Both the position numbers and the translations under genes were made by a program. Positions 43,086 through 52,136 of a DNA stretch of 64,000 bases are shown here, in pieces. The stretch spans positions 1 through 64,000 of the forward strand of contig DASYUK010000375.1 in the NCBI GenBank assembly GCA_036001325.1, given 5' to 3'. Within the stretch, counting starts at the first letter, position 1. Every line of letters starts with the position of its first letter. The notes under the pieces were generated by a model. The model saw only the letters and a program-made list of their open reading frames with translations, did not search any database and was not told the origin of the DNA. The stretch is from DASVHS01 sp036001325 (GTDB lineage Bacteria; Acidobacteriota; Thermoanaerobaculia; Gp7-AA8).

Positions 43086-44177
43086 ATGAGCACGAGCCCG
43101 ATCATTCCGCTCGACACCGTGACCGTGTCGACCGAGGTTCGGCCGGCGACGCTGATCAGCCGCCGTCCGCCCGCCGAGGAGATTGTCGCGTGGACACTTC
43201 TTGGGGCGCTGCTGGTGTTCGTCCTGCTCCAGCACCTCGTCTCGGCGGCGATCGTGACGCTGGCGCTCTACGCGATCTTCGAAGGCGTATCGAAACGCAT
43301 TTCGCGCCGCCTGTCGGGAAGCACCGCGCGTCCGCTGGCCGTGCTCATCGTTACGGCCGTCTCGGCCGCCGTCGTGACCGGCGCGATCGCGTTGACGGTC
43401 ACCGTTCTCCGCCACGGAGCGACAAACATCCCCGACATGATGAATCAGATGGCGGAGATTCTCGGCTCGGTACGATTGTGGCTCGGAGGTTTCGGCCATC
43501 AGTTGATTCCCGATGTGATGACCGACGCGGAGGACCTCAAGGCGACGATCGCCAACTGGTTGAAAACCCACGCGCAGATGCTGCGCGCCGGCGGGCGCTA
43601 CATCGGCATCGGTCTCGTGCACAGCATCATGGGCGTGCTGCTGGCGCTGTTGATTTTCTTCCGCCATGCGACGCATCCCGACGAGGGGCAGCGCGGGCCG
43701 CTGGCGCGTCATCTCCTCGATAAGATGGACCGGTTCGGCGACGCCTTCGCGCGCGTGGCTACGGCTCAGATCAAGATCTCGGCGCTCAACACGACATTGA
43801 CCGGGTTGTACCTGCTCGTGGCGTTGCCGGCGTTCGGAATCCAGGTGCCGTTCGCACCGACCCTCGTTCTGATCACTTTCGTGTGCGGACTTATCCCGGT
43901 TCTCGGCAATCTGATTTCCAACACGGTCATCACGATTCTGTCGATGGGCGTTTCCATCGCTACGGCATTCGCCTCGCTGGCGTTCCTCGTCGTGATTCAC
44001 AAACTCGAATATCTGGTCAACTCCCGGATCGTCGGCGGAGAGACCGATTCGCAGGCGTGGGAGATCCTGATGGCGATCATCATCGGCGAAGCCGCATTCG
44101 GCATCGGCGGAGTGGTGATGGCTCCGATCGTCTATGCATTCATCAAACGCGAGCTGCGCGATCGAGGACTGGTGTAG
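43086..44177 (+). CDS. AI-2E family transporter (PerM/YdiK type)
   Basis: A 363-residue membrane protein started at ATG 43086. It has about eight hydrophobic segments, a long amphipathic middle region (about 110-200) and the family signatures ALYAIFEGVSKRISRR and a C-terminal FVCGLIPVLGNLISNTVITI, followed by HKLEYLVNSRIVGG. Members include autoinducer-2 exporters and Na+/H+ antiporters; the substrate cannot be told from sequence. The C-terminus faces the end of the Grx-PCD gene, 3 bases away. Confidence 0.9.
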   Translation: MSTSPIIPLDTVTVSTEVRPATLISRRPPAEEIVAWTLLGALLVFVLLQHLVSAAIVTLALYAIFEGVSKRISRRLSGSTARPLAVLIVTAVSAAVVTGAIALTVTVLRHGATNIPDMMNQMAEILGSVRLWLGGFGHQLIPDVMTDAEDLKATIANWLKTHAQMLRAGGRYIGIGLVHSIMGVLLALLIFFRHATHPDEGQRGPLARHLLDKMDRFGDAFARVATAQIKISALNTTLTGLYLLVALPAFGIQVPFAPTLVLITFVCGLIPVLGNLISNTVITILSMGVSIATAFASLAFLVVIHKLEYLVNSRIVGGETDSQAWEILMAIIIGEAAFGIGGVVMAPIVYAFIKRELRDRGLV

Positions 44178-44180
44178 CGG

Positions 44181-44765
44181 TTACGCGGGCAGAATTCGAT
44201 CGATTTTCGCGGCCAGTATGAAATCGCTGCGCGTGAGGCCATCGATCTTGTGCGTCCAGATCTCGATGCCCACTTTGCCCCAAGCCAGGTGAATGTCGGG
44301 ATGATGACCTTCGCGCTCCGCGATCGCGCCGACCGCATTCGTGAACGACAGCGCCTGCTCGAAATCGGGAAAGCGGAACTCTTTTTCGAGATGGTGCTCG
44401 TTCACGACGCGCCAACTGCTTCCGAGCTCGCGAGCGACGCTCTCCAGCTCAGCACCCTTGAGCGGCGGAACACCGCCGCGGCATGGGATGCACTTTTCAT
44501 TGACGAGCGTCGAGGGGGCGGCTGACCTCCTGTCGTTCACCAGACGCGCGAATTCCGCCGGCTCGATGCGATGACGGAAGACTTCCGCGTTTCCGATGCA
44601 GACGACCGGCACGTCGTCGGCGTATCTGCGCCGCAGTTCGGGATCGTTGTCGATGTCGATCTCCTCGATGCGCACTTCGACACCTGACGCGCGCATCGCC
44701 GCCTTGGCCTTGTCGCAAAGCGGACAATCACGACGGGTGTACAGTGTGACGTCGACCGCGTCCAC
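44181..44765 (-). CDS. Glutaredoxin-like / pterin-4a-carbinolamine dehydratase fusion
   Basis: A 194-residue protein. The N-terminal 80 residues are a glutaredoxin-like (DUF836) domain (VTLYTRRDCPLCDKAKAAMR, cysteine pair CPLC, and VPVVCIGN). From about 92 a complete PCD domain follows (LVNEKCIPCRGGVPPLKGAE, catalytic AEREGHHPDIHLAWGKVGIE, IDGLTRSDFILAAKI). PCD recycles tetrahydrobiopterin for aromatic hydroxylases or acts as a coactivator. A perfect AGGAGG lies at the junction (44526-44531), suggesting two once-separate genes or internal initiation, but no canonical in-frame start follows it. Confidence 0.85.
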   Translation of the reverse strand: MDAVDVTLYTRRDCPLCDKAKAAMRASGVEVRIEEIDIDNDPELRRRYADDVPVVCIGNAEVFRHRIEPAEFARLVNDRRSAAPSTLVNEKCIPCRGGVPPLKGAELESVARELGSSWRVVNEHHLEKEFRFPDFEQALSFTNAVGAIAEREGHHPDIHLAWGKVGIEIWTHKIDGLTRSDFILAAKIDRILPA

Positions 44766-44782
44766 GAAGAGGAGCTTACCTG

Positions 44783-45553
44783 ATGTCGTCGAAAACCGTT
44801 CTCGATCTCGAGGGGAGAGTCGCGCTCATCACCGGCGCATCGCGGGGCATCGGTCGCGAGACCGCGTTCCACATCGCTGACGCGGGGGCGCGCGTCGTCG
44901 TGAACTACAACCGGAGCGAGCGCGAAGCCGGCGAGGTCGTCGCGAAGATCGGCGAGTCGCGCGCGCAAGCGGTGCAGGCCGATGTGGCGAATCCCGACGA
45001 CGTGGAGCGACTCGTGACCCGTTCGATCGAAGCGTTCGGCCGCCTCGACATCGTCGTCAACAATGCGGCGCGCTACGAAGAGAACCGTTTCGACCGTGAT
45101 GATTACGAGGGCTGGCAGGAAGGGTGGCGGCGCACATTCGAGCTGAATGTGTTCGGCGCCGCGAATGTCGCATTCGTGGCCATGCGCTGGATGCGCGCGA
45201 ACGGCGGAGGAAAGCTGATCAATGTCGCGTCGCGCGCCGCATTTCGCGGCGAGACCGAGTTCGCCGACTACGGCGCGTCCAAGGCCGCGCTCGTCAATCT
45301 GACACGATCCATCGCTCGCGCCTGCGCGAAAGACAACATCGTGGCGAGCTGCGTTGCGCCCGGATTCATCCAGACCGACATGGCGAAACCGCTGATCGAG
45401 AAACGACGTGAGGAGATCGTGACGCAGATTCCGCTCGGTCGCGTCGGCACACCGGATGACGTCGCTGCCGTGATCGTTTTTCTCGCTTCGCCGATGGCCG
45501 ATTACCTCAACGGCGTGACGATCGACATCAACGGCGGATCGTGGTTTCACTGA
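44783..45553 (+). CDS. SDR family oxidoreductase (FabG-like)
   Basis: A 256-residue Rossmann enzyme. The cofactor loop is ITGASRGIGRETAFHIADAG, NNAARY follows, and the active site comprises Ser in INVASRAAF, then YGASKAALVN with the catalytic Tyr and Lys. The end GVTIDINGGSWFH is typical of the classical SDR/FabG group. AGGAG stands eight bases before ATG 44783. It uses NAD(P)H to reduce or oxidise a carbonyl/hydroxyl; the substrate is unknown. It is divergent from the Grx-PCD gene, with starts 17 bases apart. Confidence 0.93.
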   Translation: MSSKTVLDLEGRVALITGASRGIGRETAFHIADAGARVVVNYNRSEREAGEVVAKIGESRAQAVQADVANPDDVERLVTRSIEAFGRLDIVVNNAARYEENRFDRDDYEGWQEGWRRTFELNVFGAANVAFVAMRWMRANGGGKLINVASRAAFRGETEFADYGASKAALVNLTRSIARACAKDNIVASCVAPGFIQTDMAKPLIEKRREEIVTQIPLGRVGTPDDVAAVIVFLASPMADYLNGVTIDINGGSWFH

Positions 45554-45598
45554 GAACAGCGGCTCGGAATTTGCTATTGATCAGGTGAGGCGTCCTCG

Positions 45599-45799
45599 AT
45601 GTCCTCCATCGTTCTCACTCTCGTCGTCATCGCTGCCGCCGTCGCCCTCGGAATCGCTCTGGCGTACGTGCCGATGCGACTGATCGTGACGCAGATTGCC
45701 AAAAATGTACGGGAGTTCATCCAACGACAGCGCGACCGGCGCCGCATCTCTCGGGAGACGCCCGATCGCCGGAAGATCTCCGAAGTGCCACCCCGGTAG
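45599..45799 (+). CDS. Small single-pass membrane protein
   Basis: A 66-residue protein with GGTGAGG upstream of the start. One transmembrane helix (VLTLVVIAAAVALGIALAYV) is followed by a strongly basic cytoplasmic tail (QRQRDRRRISRETPDRRKIS). No family is recognised. It lies 45 bases downstream of the SDR gene and could be on the same transcript. Confidence 0.6.
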   Translation: MSSIVLTLVVIAAAVALGIALAYVPMRLIVTQIAKNVREFIQRQRDRRRISRETPDRRKISEVPPR

Positions 45800-45802
45800 T
45801 GC

Positions 45803-46366
45803 TCAGCGGGCCAGCGCCGATTCGAGAGCCTGCGTGAGCGATGCGTCGCTCGTGTTCACGACACCGAAGTGCTTCCAGACGACGTTGCCGCCGCGATCGA
45901 TGAGAACCGACGTCGGCAGGACGCTCGTGTGCAGAATCGTCGCGAGCTTTCCCTCCGGATCGACGGCGATCGGATAGGAGATCTTCTGTTCAGAGAGAAA
46001 CTGCTTCACGTCCGCCGGCCCGCCTTCGTCGACGCTCACGCCGATGACTTTGAAGCGACGGTCGGCATACTTCGCGTGAAGTTTGTCGAGCTCAGGAATT
46101 TCAAACCGACAGGGGGCGCACCACGTCGCCCAGAGATTGAGCAACAGTACGCTGCCCTTCTCCGAGGCGAGATCGAACTTCGATCCATCGAGCCACTTCG
46201 CGGTGTAGGCCGGCATCGGCGAGCCGACGTCGCCGCTGCTCGCGGTGGTCGTCACTCGCGGCCGAACCGGTTTCGGGCTGAGTTTTGCGCCAGCGGGAGG
46301 CGATTCCTGTCCGCGACAGGCAGCCAGAACCAGAACCGCGATGAACAACAACCGAGCAGTTGACAA
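45803..46366 (-). CDS. TlpA-like thioredoxin-family lipoprotein
   Basis: A 187-residue protein starting at TTG 46366, directly after the rplY stop. Lipobox LVLAACRG predicts a lipoprotein. The redoxin domain (about 55-185) has the CxxC active site in LNLWATWCAPCRFEIPELDK and GVSVDEGGPADVKQFL. TlpA/ResA proteins reduce periplasmic disulfides, for example in cytochrome c maturation. It is the last gene of the prs-rplY-tlpA run. Confidence 0.92.
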   Translation of the reverse strand: MSTARLLFIAVLVLAACRGQESPPAGAKLSPKPVRPRVTTTASSGDVGSPMPAYTAKWLDGSKFDLASEKGSVLLLNLWATWCAPCRFEIPELDKLHAKYADRRFKVIGVSVDEGGPADVKQFLSEQKISYPIAVDPEGKLATILHTSVLPTSVLIDRGGNVVWKHFGVVNTSDASLTQALESALAR

Positions 46367-47029
46367 CTACTCTTCGGTCTCCTCGACCTTCCCCTTCTTG
46401 ATGACCTCGGGCTCCACCGGCACCGCGCCCTCTTCCACCGGTGCGGCCACCTCTTCCACAATCTCGGCGCGAGCGTGGGTCACGCCGACGACGACGCGCT
46501 CGGGATCATCGAGCACGCGCACACCATCAGGCACCTTCACGTCGGAAATGCGAAGGTACTGGTGCATGCCGATCTCTTCGATGTTGACCTCGATCGAGTC
46601 AGGAATGGCATTCGGCAGACACTCGATGTGAAGGTCGCGCACCTGCCAATCCAGGATGCCGCCTTCTTTGACGCCGATGGATGTTCCGTTGAGGTGCACC
46701 GGCACGGTCAGGCGCACGTTCTCGTCCATCATGACGCGGACGAAATCGATGTGGATCATCTTGCGAGAGATCGGATCGATCTGGATATCTTTGATCATCG
46801 CGTGCCGCTGCTGATCCGTCCCGCTCATCTTGAGCAGGAAGATCGATCGGATTCCGTGATCGCTCTTCTGAACCAGGTCCGCCACAGCTTTACGATCGAC
46901 AACGATCGCCACCGGCTCGCGGTGTCCGCCATAAACGACGGCCGGGACCTGTCCCTGCCGCCGAAGTTTCTTCGCTATTTCTTTGCCCGTGCCTTCGCGG
47001 CGCGAGACTTCCAACGTCACCTCAGCCAT
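46367..47029 (-). CDS. rplY: 50S ribosomal protein L25 / general stress protein Ctc
   Basis: A 220-residue long-form L25 (Ctc) started at ATG 47029 with AGGGGAGTGTT before it. The N-terminal L25 domain (MAEVTLEVSRREGTGKEIAK, VPAVVYGGHREPVAIVVDRK) binds 5S rRNA. The C-terminal beta domain (HIECLPNAIPDSIEVNIEEI, ILDWQVRDLHIE) and a Glu/Val-rich tail are usual for Ctc. It is downstream of prs, the common gene order. The upstream gap holds a palindromic repeat. Confidence 0.95.
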   Translation of the reverse strand: MAEVTLEVSRREGTGKEIAKKLRRQGQVPAVVYGGHREPVAIVVDRKAVADLVQKSDHGIRSIFLLKMSGTDQQRHAMIKDIQIDPISRKMIHIDFVRVMMDENVRLTVPVHLNGTSIGVKEGGILDWQVRDLHIECLPNAIPDSIEVNIEEIGMHQYLRISDVKVPDGVRVLDDPERVVVGVTHARAEIVEEVAAPVEEGAVPVEPEVIKKGKVEETEE

Positions 47030-47089
47030 AACACTCCCCTCAACGGAATTCGGCAGAAGGTGGGAAAGCTGAGGGAGGCAAGCGTTATT

Positions 47090-47201
47090 CCTTCTCCCCG
47101 CGGGAGAAGGTGGCGCGGAGCGCCGGATGAGGGGCGCCCCTCTCGGACGAATCTCGCCCCTCACCCGCCGCTTCGCGGCTCCCTCTCCCGATGGGAGAGG
47201 G
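47090..47201. repeat. Palindromic repeat (CCTTCTCCC / GGGAGAGGG family) between prs and rplY
   Basis: CCTTCTCCCCGCGGGAGAAG, GCGCCGGATGAGGGGC and CCCTCTCCCGATGGGAGAGG are the recurring blocks also found inside the molybdopterin enzyme gene (23067-23155) and at 60975-61038. It occupies most of the 179-base gap. Confidence 0.85.
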
Positions 47202-47208
47202 CACGGAA

Positions 47209-48156
47209 TTACATCTCGAACAATGAGCTCACCGAATCCTCATTATGGATACGCTTGATCGCCTCCGCGAGCAGCTCGGCGATCGATAGCGTCTGCAGCT
47301 TTGAGCACTCCTGCTCCTTGTCGATCATGGGGATGCTGTTCGTCGTGATGACCTGAGCGAGACGCGACTTGTTGATCCGATCGATCGCCGGTCCGGAGAA
47401 CACGCCGTGTGTGCACGCCGCGGAGATCGAACGCGCGCCCTGGGCGAGCAACGCCTCAACGGAGTGGATCAGTGTCCCGCCCGTGTCGATGATGTCGTCG
47501 ACGACAAAGACATTGCGACCCTCGACCTCGCCGATGATGTGCATCACTTCAGTCTGATTCGCGGCCACGCGCCTTTTGTCGATGATGGCCAGCGTCGCGC
47601 CGAGGCGTTTGGCGTACGCGCGGGCGCGCTCGACGCCGCCGGCATCGGGCGAGACGATCGTCACATCATCCATGTTCAGTTTCTTCAGATGACCGACGAT
47701 GACCGGCGCGGCGAAGAGATGGTCGACAGGAATGTTGAAGAATCCCTGGATCTGTGCGGCATGAAGATCGAGTGTCAGGACGCGGTCGGCGCCGGCGGCG
47801 GTGATGAGATCAGCGACGAGTTTGGATGTGATCGGAACGCGCGGCTTGTCCTTTCGATCCTGCCGCGCGTAACCGTAGTAAGGAATCACGGCGGTGACGC
47901 GCCGCGCCGATGAACGCTTGAACGCGTCGAGCATGATCAGCAGCTCCATCAACGCGTCGTTGACCGGCGGACAGGTCGGCTGAATCACGAACACGTCGGC
48001 GCCACGGACATTCTCATCAACCTGCACGTAGTTCTCGCCGTCGGAGAAACTGTACAGGGTGACGTGACCCGGCTCTTCGCCGAGGCGCTCACAGATCTCC
48101 TGCGTGAGCGCAGGATGCGACCTGCCCGAAAAGACTTTCAGTTCTGGACGGTGCAA
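47209..48156 (-). CDS. prs: Ribose-phosphate pyrophosphokinase
   Basis: A 315-residue enzyme making PRPP from ribose-5-phosphate and ATP. Motifs: FSDGENYVQVDENVRGADVF (flexible loop region), YYGYARQDRKDKPR, VLTLDLHAAQIQGFF and the PRPP-binding VVDDIIDTGGTL. The pentose product of the zwf operon supplies its substrate, but the genes are not linked. The length is normal. rplY and tlpA follow on the same strand. Confidence 0.95.
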   Translation of the reverse strand: MHRPELKVFSGRSHPALTQEICERLGEEPGHVTLYSFSDGENYVQVDENVRGADVFVIQPTCPPVNDALMELLIMLDAFKRSSARRVTAVIPYYGYARQDRKDKPRVPITSKLVADLITAAGADRVLTLDLHAAQIQGFFNIPVDHLFAAPVIVGHLKKLNMDDVTIVSPDAGGVERARAYAKRLGATLAIIDKRRVAANQTEVMHIIGEVEGRNVFVVDDIIDTGGTLIHSVEALLAQGARSISAACTHGVFSGPAIDRINKSRLAQVITTNSIPMIDKEQECSKLQTLSIAELLAEAIKRIHNEDSVSSLFEM

Positions 48157-48229
48157 GCGGCGGGATTATACCGACTCGTGACTCGTTGAACTCATGTGAC
48201 ATCGAGCAGAATCAGACGTCTCAGTGTTG

Positions 48230-49300
48230 ATGCGCTTGCGCTTTCCAGCAATCCTCTTTCTGATCGCGACATCTCTTGTCGGAGCGGAGAACTGGACACC
48301 GCTCTGGCAGTTCGATACCGGCGGTTGAGTCTTCATATCGCCGACGGTCGTCGGCGAAGACGTCATCATTGGTTCGTGCGCCGGTTCCATTTATTCTCTC
48401 GATCGGCGAAGCGGTCAGCCGCTCTGGTCGTACGACACCGCGGCGGATGGACCTCGCGCACAATTTCATGGCGAGCCGGTGTTGATCGGCGACCGCATCG
48501 CCATCCCGAGTGACGCTGATCCTTCGGCGCATCTCTACTGCTTCGACGTTCGCAGGGGCGATTTGCTTTGGAAGGTACCCTTCGAACAGGGCGTTGCCAC
48601 GACGCTGGTCGCGGTAGGCAAACGTGCGCTCGCCGTCGTCAGCGCCACCGGCACAGTTGCGGCGCTTGATTCCGACAGCGGAAAGCTGCTCTGGAGCACG
48701 AAGCCTGGCGGAAGCGTCGCCGCGATTCCCCGCATCCAGTCACCCGCTGCGGATGACCGACGGTTGTTCGTTGCCAGTAACAACGGCAAGGTCTTCGCGA
48801 TTGACGCCCGCTCCGGCGATGTTGTCTGGCGTAAAGATCTAGGGTCGCGCGTCAATGCCTCGCTGACTCTCATCGGAAAGACGCTTTACGCCGGCGCTTT
48901 GGATGGTCTTTATCTGATCAATCCTCGGTCCGGCGCGGTCACCCGAAAGATATCGGTGGGCGGTCATGTGTATGGCACGCTCGTCTCCGCTCCTCCGCTG
49001 CTTCTTCTTTTAGCAAAGAGCGATCGCGCCAGAATCGTGGCGTTCGACACCGTTCGTGGAGAGATTCGCTGGCAGCGGGAGACACCACGAGAGTGGTCAA
49101 CGTTTCGCCCTCTCGTTACCGGCTCGATCGTGATTGTGGGAAGCGAGGAGAAGGAGCTCTGCGCCTTTGCACTCGGTGACGGTGCTGTGCGTTGGTGCCG
49201 CTCCGTCGGCGGAGTGCCTCGCGGTCTCGGGAGCTCAGCGGATGGAATGCTCTTCGTCGGAACTCTCGATGGAAAGGTGCTTGCCTATCGTCTGGAATAG
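48230..49300 (+). pseudogene. PQQ-propeller exported protein interrupted by an in-frame TGA
   Basis: From ATG 48230 the frame gives a signal peptide (MRLRFPAILFLIATSLVGAE), then NWTPLWQFDTGG, then TGA at 48326-48328. The same frame continues without further stops for 324 codons: SIYSLDRRSGQPLWSYDTA, VAALDSDSGKLLWSTKP, VFAIDARSGDVVWRKDLG, VAFDTVRGEIRWQRE. These are PQQ-like beta-propeller blades of an outer-membrane-assembly or exported propeller. One nonsense change therefore splits an otherwise intact gene. It may be a pseudogene, a sequencing error or readthrough; the internal GTG/ATG starts would lack the signal peptide. Confidence 0.75.
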
Positions 49301-49357
49301 TCGGGTCCTACGATATACGACATAAGATGTCATGAATTGGAATCGATACTGGTCCGC

Positions 49358-49888
49358 ATGAACGTGGCTTCTGTCTTCGTCGGCACCAGCGTCGACGGCT
49401 TCATTGCGCGACCGAACGGCGATCTCGACTGGCTGCCGCCAGGCGGAGGCGAACCGCACGGCTACGAAGAATTCATCGCAAGTATCGATGCGATTGTGAT
49501 CGGTCGCAAAACCTTCGAGAAGGTTTTGACGCTTGGGCCCTGGCCATATCGTGACAAGCGCGTAGTGGTCCTCAGTAGTCACCCCGTCGACTTGTCCGCG
49601 GCCGCTGGAGGGATTGTTGAACAGATGGCGGGACCTCCGGCTGAGATCGTTTCGCAACTCGCCGCAAGTGGTGCTCACCGACTCTATGTCGATGGTGGGA
49701 TCACCATTCAAGGATTCCTGCGCGCGGGGCTCATTCAACGTCTCATCATCACGCGCGTGCCTGTGCTCATTGGAGACGGAGTCCCTCTCTTTGGCACCCT
49801 ACCGCGCGACATCCGGCTCCGCCACGTAGCGACTCGGCACTATCCAAGCGGCTTGGTTCAGAGCGAGTACCGTGTTGACACGGCCTGA
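49358..49888 (+). CDS. Dihydrofolate reductase family protein (RibD C-terminal type)
   Basis: A 176-residue protein started at ATG 49358. It has the DHFR/RibD reductase fold: FVGTSVDGFIARPNGDLDWL, IDAIVIGRKTFEKVL, KRVVVLSSHPVD, LYVDGGITIQGFL, and LIITRVPVLIGDGVPLFGTL. The group includes NADPH-dependent reductases of riboflavin synthesis and many uncharacterised YyaP/YwjB-like proteins. It stands alone, so a general reductase role is the safest reading. Confidence 0.87.
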   Translation: MNVASVFVGTSVDGFIARPNGDLDWLPPGGGEPHGYEEFIASIDAIVIGRKTFEKVLTLGPWPYRDKRVVVLSSHPVDLSAAAGGIVEQMAGPPAEIVSQLAASGAHRLYVDGGITIQGFLRAGLIQRLIITRVPVLIGDGVPLFGTLPRDIRLRHVATRHYPSGLVQSEYRVDTA

Positions 49889-49908
49889 CAATCGGCGACA
49901 GTTGTACG

Positions 49909-50727
49909 CTACGACTGATCGTGCGGCACCGTCACCGGGACTGTCGCACTCGACGACTGACCTGCGCTGTTGGTAGCCGTGATCGTAATTGTGTAGATAC
50001 GGCCCGTTCCATTGCCGGCTCGCTCTGCACGCAAACGAACGAGATGATTGTTCACGACCTCCCAGTCCGGATCGGTGTCGCCGTCGCCGGTGCCGTTGAT
50101 CGCCTCATTGCTCGTCACGCTCAGCGTCACCACGAAAGGACCACAGTTGTCCGCGGCCTCGATCTGATAAGCGACGCTGACATTGACGAACTTGTGATTC
50201 GGCGGCCATAGCACTGAGGGGTTCGCCGCCACATTCGTGATGCGCAGAGCGAGAACTGTGACGAAGACCGACTCATTCTCGACTTCATCGCCGTCCGGAT
50301 CAGGTTCGGAAGGACGAATCTCCGCCGTATTCACGATGTCGGTGTCATTGGGAACGGAGCAGGGCACATTGGCGACGGCCGTGATCGTCGCAGTACCACC
50401 CGCTGCGAGCGTTGCAAACGTTACGGAACGGCTCGTGCCGGATCCGCCACAGACACCGCCGCCCGTCGAACTGCACGAAACGAACGTCGTTTCATCGGGC
50501 AGATCATCAGTGACCGTGAACGCGGAGGCCGCGTCACTTCCATCATTGGTCACGGTGATCGTGTATATGACGTTCGATCCCGAAAGAACTTGTTCTGATG
50601 ACGCGTCAAGATCGATCGACAGGTCCACGTCGCTGCTCTGTTGAGCCAGGATCGTGCGCGGCAAAAGAACGAATATCAACACAGCACTCAGCAGTACAAC
50701 TGCAGCCATCGAGGTGCTTCTTCGCAT
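49909..50727 (-). CDS. Secreted DUF11-domain protein
   Basis: A 272-residue protein started at ATG 50727 with GGAGGG before it. A signal peptide (AAVVLLSAVLIFVLLPRTILA) is followed by a DUF11/conserved-repeat domain (about 30-150; SSEQVLSGSNVIYTITVTND, SCSSTGGGVCGGSG) and a second Ig-like domain (about 165-265; VAANPSVLWPPNHKFVNVSV). These beta-sandwich repeats are usual in large surface proteins; here the protein is short. It lies 41 bases downstream of the Vps62-like gene. Confidence 0.82.
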   Translation of the reverse strand: MRRSTSMAAVVLLSAVLIFVLLPRTILAQQSSDVDLSIDLDASSEQVLSGSNVIYTITVTNDGSDAASAFTVTDDLPDETTFVSCSSTGGGVCGGSGTSRSVTFATLAAGGTATITAVANVPCSVPNDTDIVNTAEIRPSEPDPDGDEVENESVFVTVLALRITNVAANPSVLWPPNHKFVNVSVAYQIEAADNCGPFVVTLSVTSNEAINGTGDGDTDPDWEVVNNHLVRLRAERAGNGTGRIYTITITATNSAGQSSSATVPVTVPHDQS

Positions 50728-50768
50728 TGAACCCTCCATGTCTTCGGCGTTCCGCGCGCTCGATCGGT

Positions 50769-51758
50769 TTAGTCGCAGTCTCCGTCCAGGGTTGCGCTCT
50801 CGTAGAAGGCCTGCGGATGATTGAAAGCGTCGTGTCGCTTCGGCCCGTCCGGGCTGTGGAACAGCCCGACGACTCCCCCGCTCGCGCCCCAGAAGCCAGG
50901 CCAATTCAGCCACTGCGGACGGTTTTGACCGACTCTGATCAGTCTCATAGGACGTACTAAGTCGCCGTCGACGAACTGATCCTGACCATGATGGCCGTCG
51001 TGGAAGTACGAGGCGTGTGAACCGCGCGCGACGTACACCACTGGCCTCGATCGCTCTTTCGGCACTTCAGGCCATCGACAGTACGTATGCCCGTCGTGCT
51101 GCGCGTACACGGCGACCTGCGGTTTGACGTCGACGTCGACGAAGATCTGAATCATCTCCCAGTCGCCTTCGTGATCACCGGCGTCGATCGCCGGAAAATC
51201 GTTGTAGTAGTAGAAGAACCAGTACTGAAGCCACGCGCCGGCGAGATATCCACGTTCATAGTGGAGAACGATGTGCCCGTAGATCCGATCGCGGTAGTGA
51301 GGATCTGTCTGAAACCTCTGCGCGTCGGCTCTGTACGTGGCGATATCGTTTGAACCGTGGTCGCGCTCATCGATCACGTCTGTGTCGCGAATGTCCTGGT
51401 TGATATGCGGGTAAACGCCCGGCGGATCTCCGCGCAAATACCCGATATTCAGGCCGCTCCCGTCAGCATTTCTCTGCACGAGTAAAGTACCGTCGGAACG
51501 TTGCAGGCGATTGCCGGGGTTGTTCGTGATCGCCGTGACGCGAAGGGGAAAGAAGTGCTCGCCGTCGTCGACGAAGGGCACGCTGCCGTCGTCAAATCGC
51601 ATCACCGGCATGTGCCGATACAGCGCCTTACGGAACGCGTCACTGCTCGTGGTCGCCTGAGCCTTCGCCTGTTGCACGGGCAGCAGCAACCCACATCCGA
51701 GTGAAACCGCAATCAGAAGCACTCCCATTCGATGCATAGCGACGCTCCTTTCAGCCAT
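50769..51758 (-). CDS. Vps62-related secreted protein
   Basis: A 329-residue protein with a signal peptide (MGVLLIAVSLGCGLLLPVQQ). The central region has the Vps62 family pattern: LQYWFFYYYNDF, DHEGDWEMIQIF, VYVARGSHASYF and a C-terminal WPGFWGASGG. The family is named after yeast Vps62, but the bacterial function is not known. A ribosome site AAAGGAG precedes the start (ATG 51758 or 51737). It is followed by the DUF11 gene. Confidence 0.8.
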   Translation of the reverse strand: MAERSVAMHRMGVLLIAVSLGCGLLLPVQQAKAQATTSSDAFRKALYRHMPVMRFDDGSVPFVDDGEHFFPLRVTAITNNPGNRLQRSDGTLLVQRNADGSGLNIGYLRGDPPGVYPHINQDIRDTDVIDERDHGSNDIATYRADAQRFQTDPHYRDRIYGHIVLHYERGYLAGAWLQYWFFYYYNDFPAIDAGDHEGDWEMIQIFVDVDVKPQVAVYAQHDGHTYCRWPEVPKERSRPVVYVARGSHASYFHDGHHGQDQFVDGDLVRPMRLIRVGQNRPQWLNWPGFWGASGGVVGLFHSPDGPKRHDAFNHPQAFYESATLDGDCD

Positions 51759-51965
51759 GTCTCACTAAATGCGGAGGTCCGGAAGTATATCGGCTTACTT
51801 GCACGAGCGTTTCAATTTCCCTGTGAACTCAGCAGCGCCGGCGAGCTCAACTGAGACGCACACTCGGCCACACCGAGCGTTTTGATTCGACGAAAGGCTC
51901 GCTCGTCGGGCTGAAGAGATGAATGGCGTGCTGACCGCGAAACGCGCGCGTTAATCGGGCAATCG
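51759..51965. other. Gene-free stretch upstream of the Vps62-like gene
   Basis: The first 450 bases to the right of the Vps62-like start carry no gene before the antitoxin. Bases 51759-51965 show no RNA gene, repeat or clear operator; they presumably contain the Vps62-like gene's promoter. The rest is the left copy of the tRNA-derived repeat and the antitoxin leader, listed separately. Confidence 0.5.
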
Positions 51966-52011
51966 TTGGTGCGCCCAGCTGGATTCGAACCAGCGGCCTT
52001 CAGCTCCGGAG
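51966..52011 (-). repeat. Left att-like copy of the tRNA-Arg 3' part
   Basis: Forty-six bases (TTGGTGCGCCCAGCTGGATT … CTTCAGCTCCGGAG) are identical to 52710-52755, the 3' part of the tRNA-Arg gene from the anticodon loop to CCA plus two bases. The similarity stops exactly after CCGGAG. This is the expected result of integration at a tRNA gene, with 744 bp between the copies. Confidence 0.9.
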
Positions 52012-52105
52012 AACGATTCGCGCACGTGAAAAAGTGAGCGCTGGTGCGGGTTTGCTCGCGATCAGCCGGGTCGATACGATTCTAGCTCGTCCACGGTCGT
52101 CACCA

Positions 52106-52121
52106 GACATCCGCGGATGTC
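52106..52121. promoter_or_regulatory. 16-bp perfect palindrome in the island
   Basis: GACATCCGCGGATGTC is a perfect palindrome about 100 bases upstream of the antitoxin start. It could be a protein-binding site for the toxin-antitoxin complex or for a recombinase. Confidence 0.45.
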
Positions 52122-52136
52122 CGTATGGCGCAGAAA

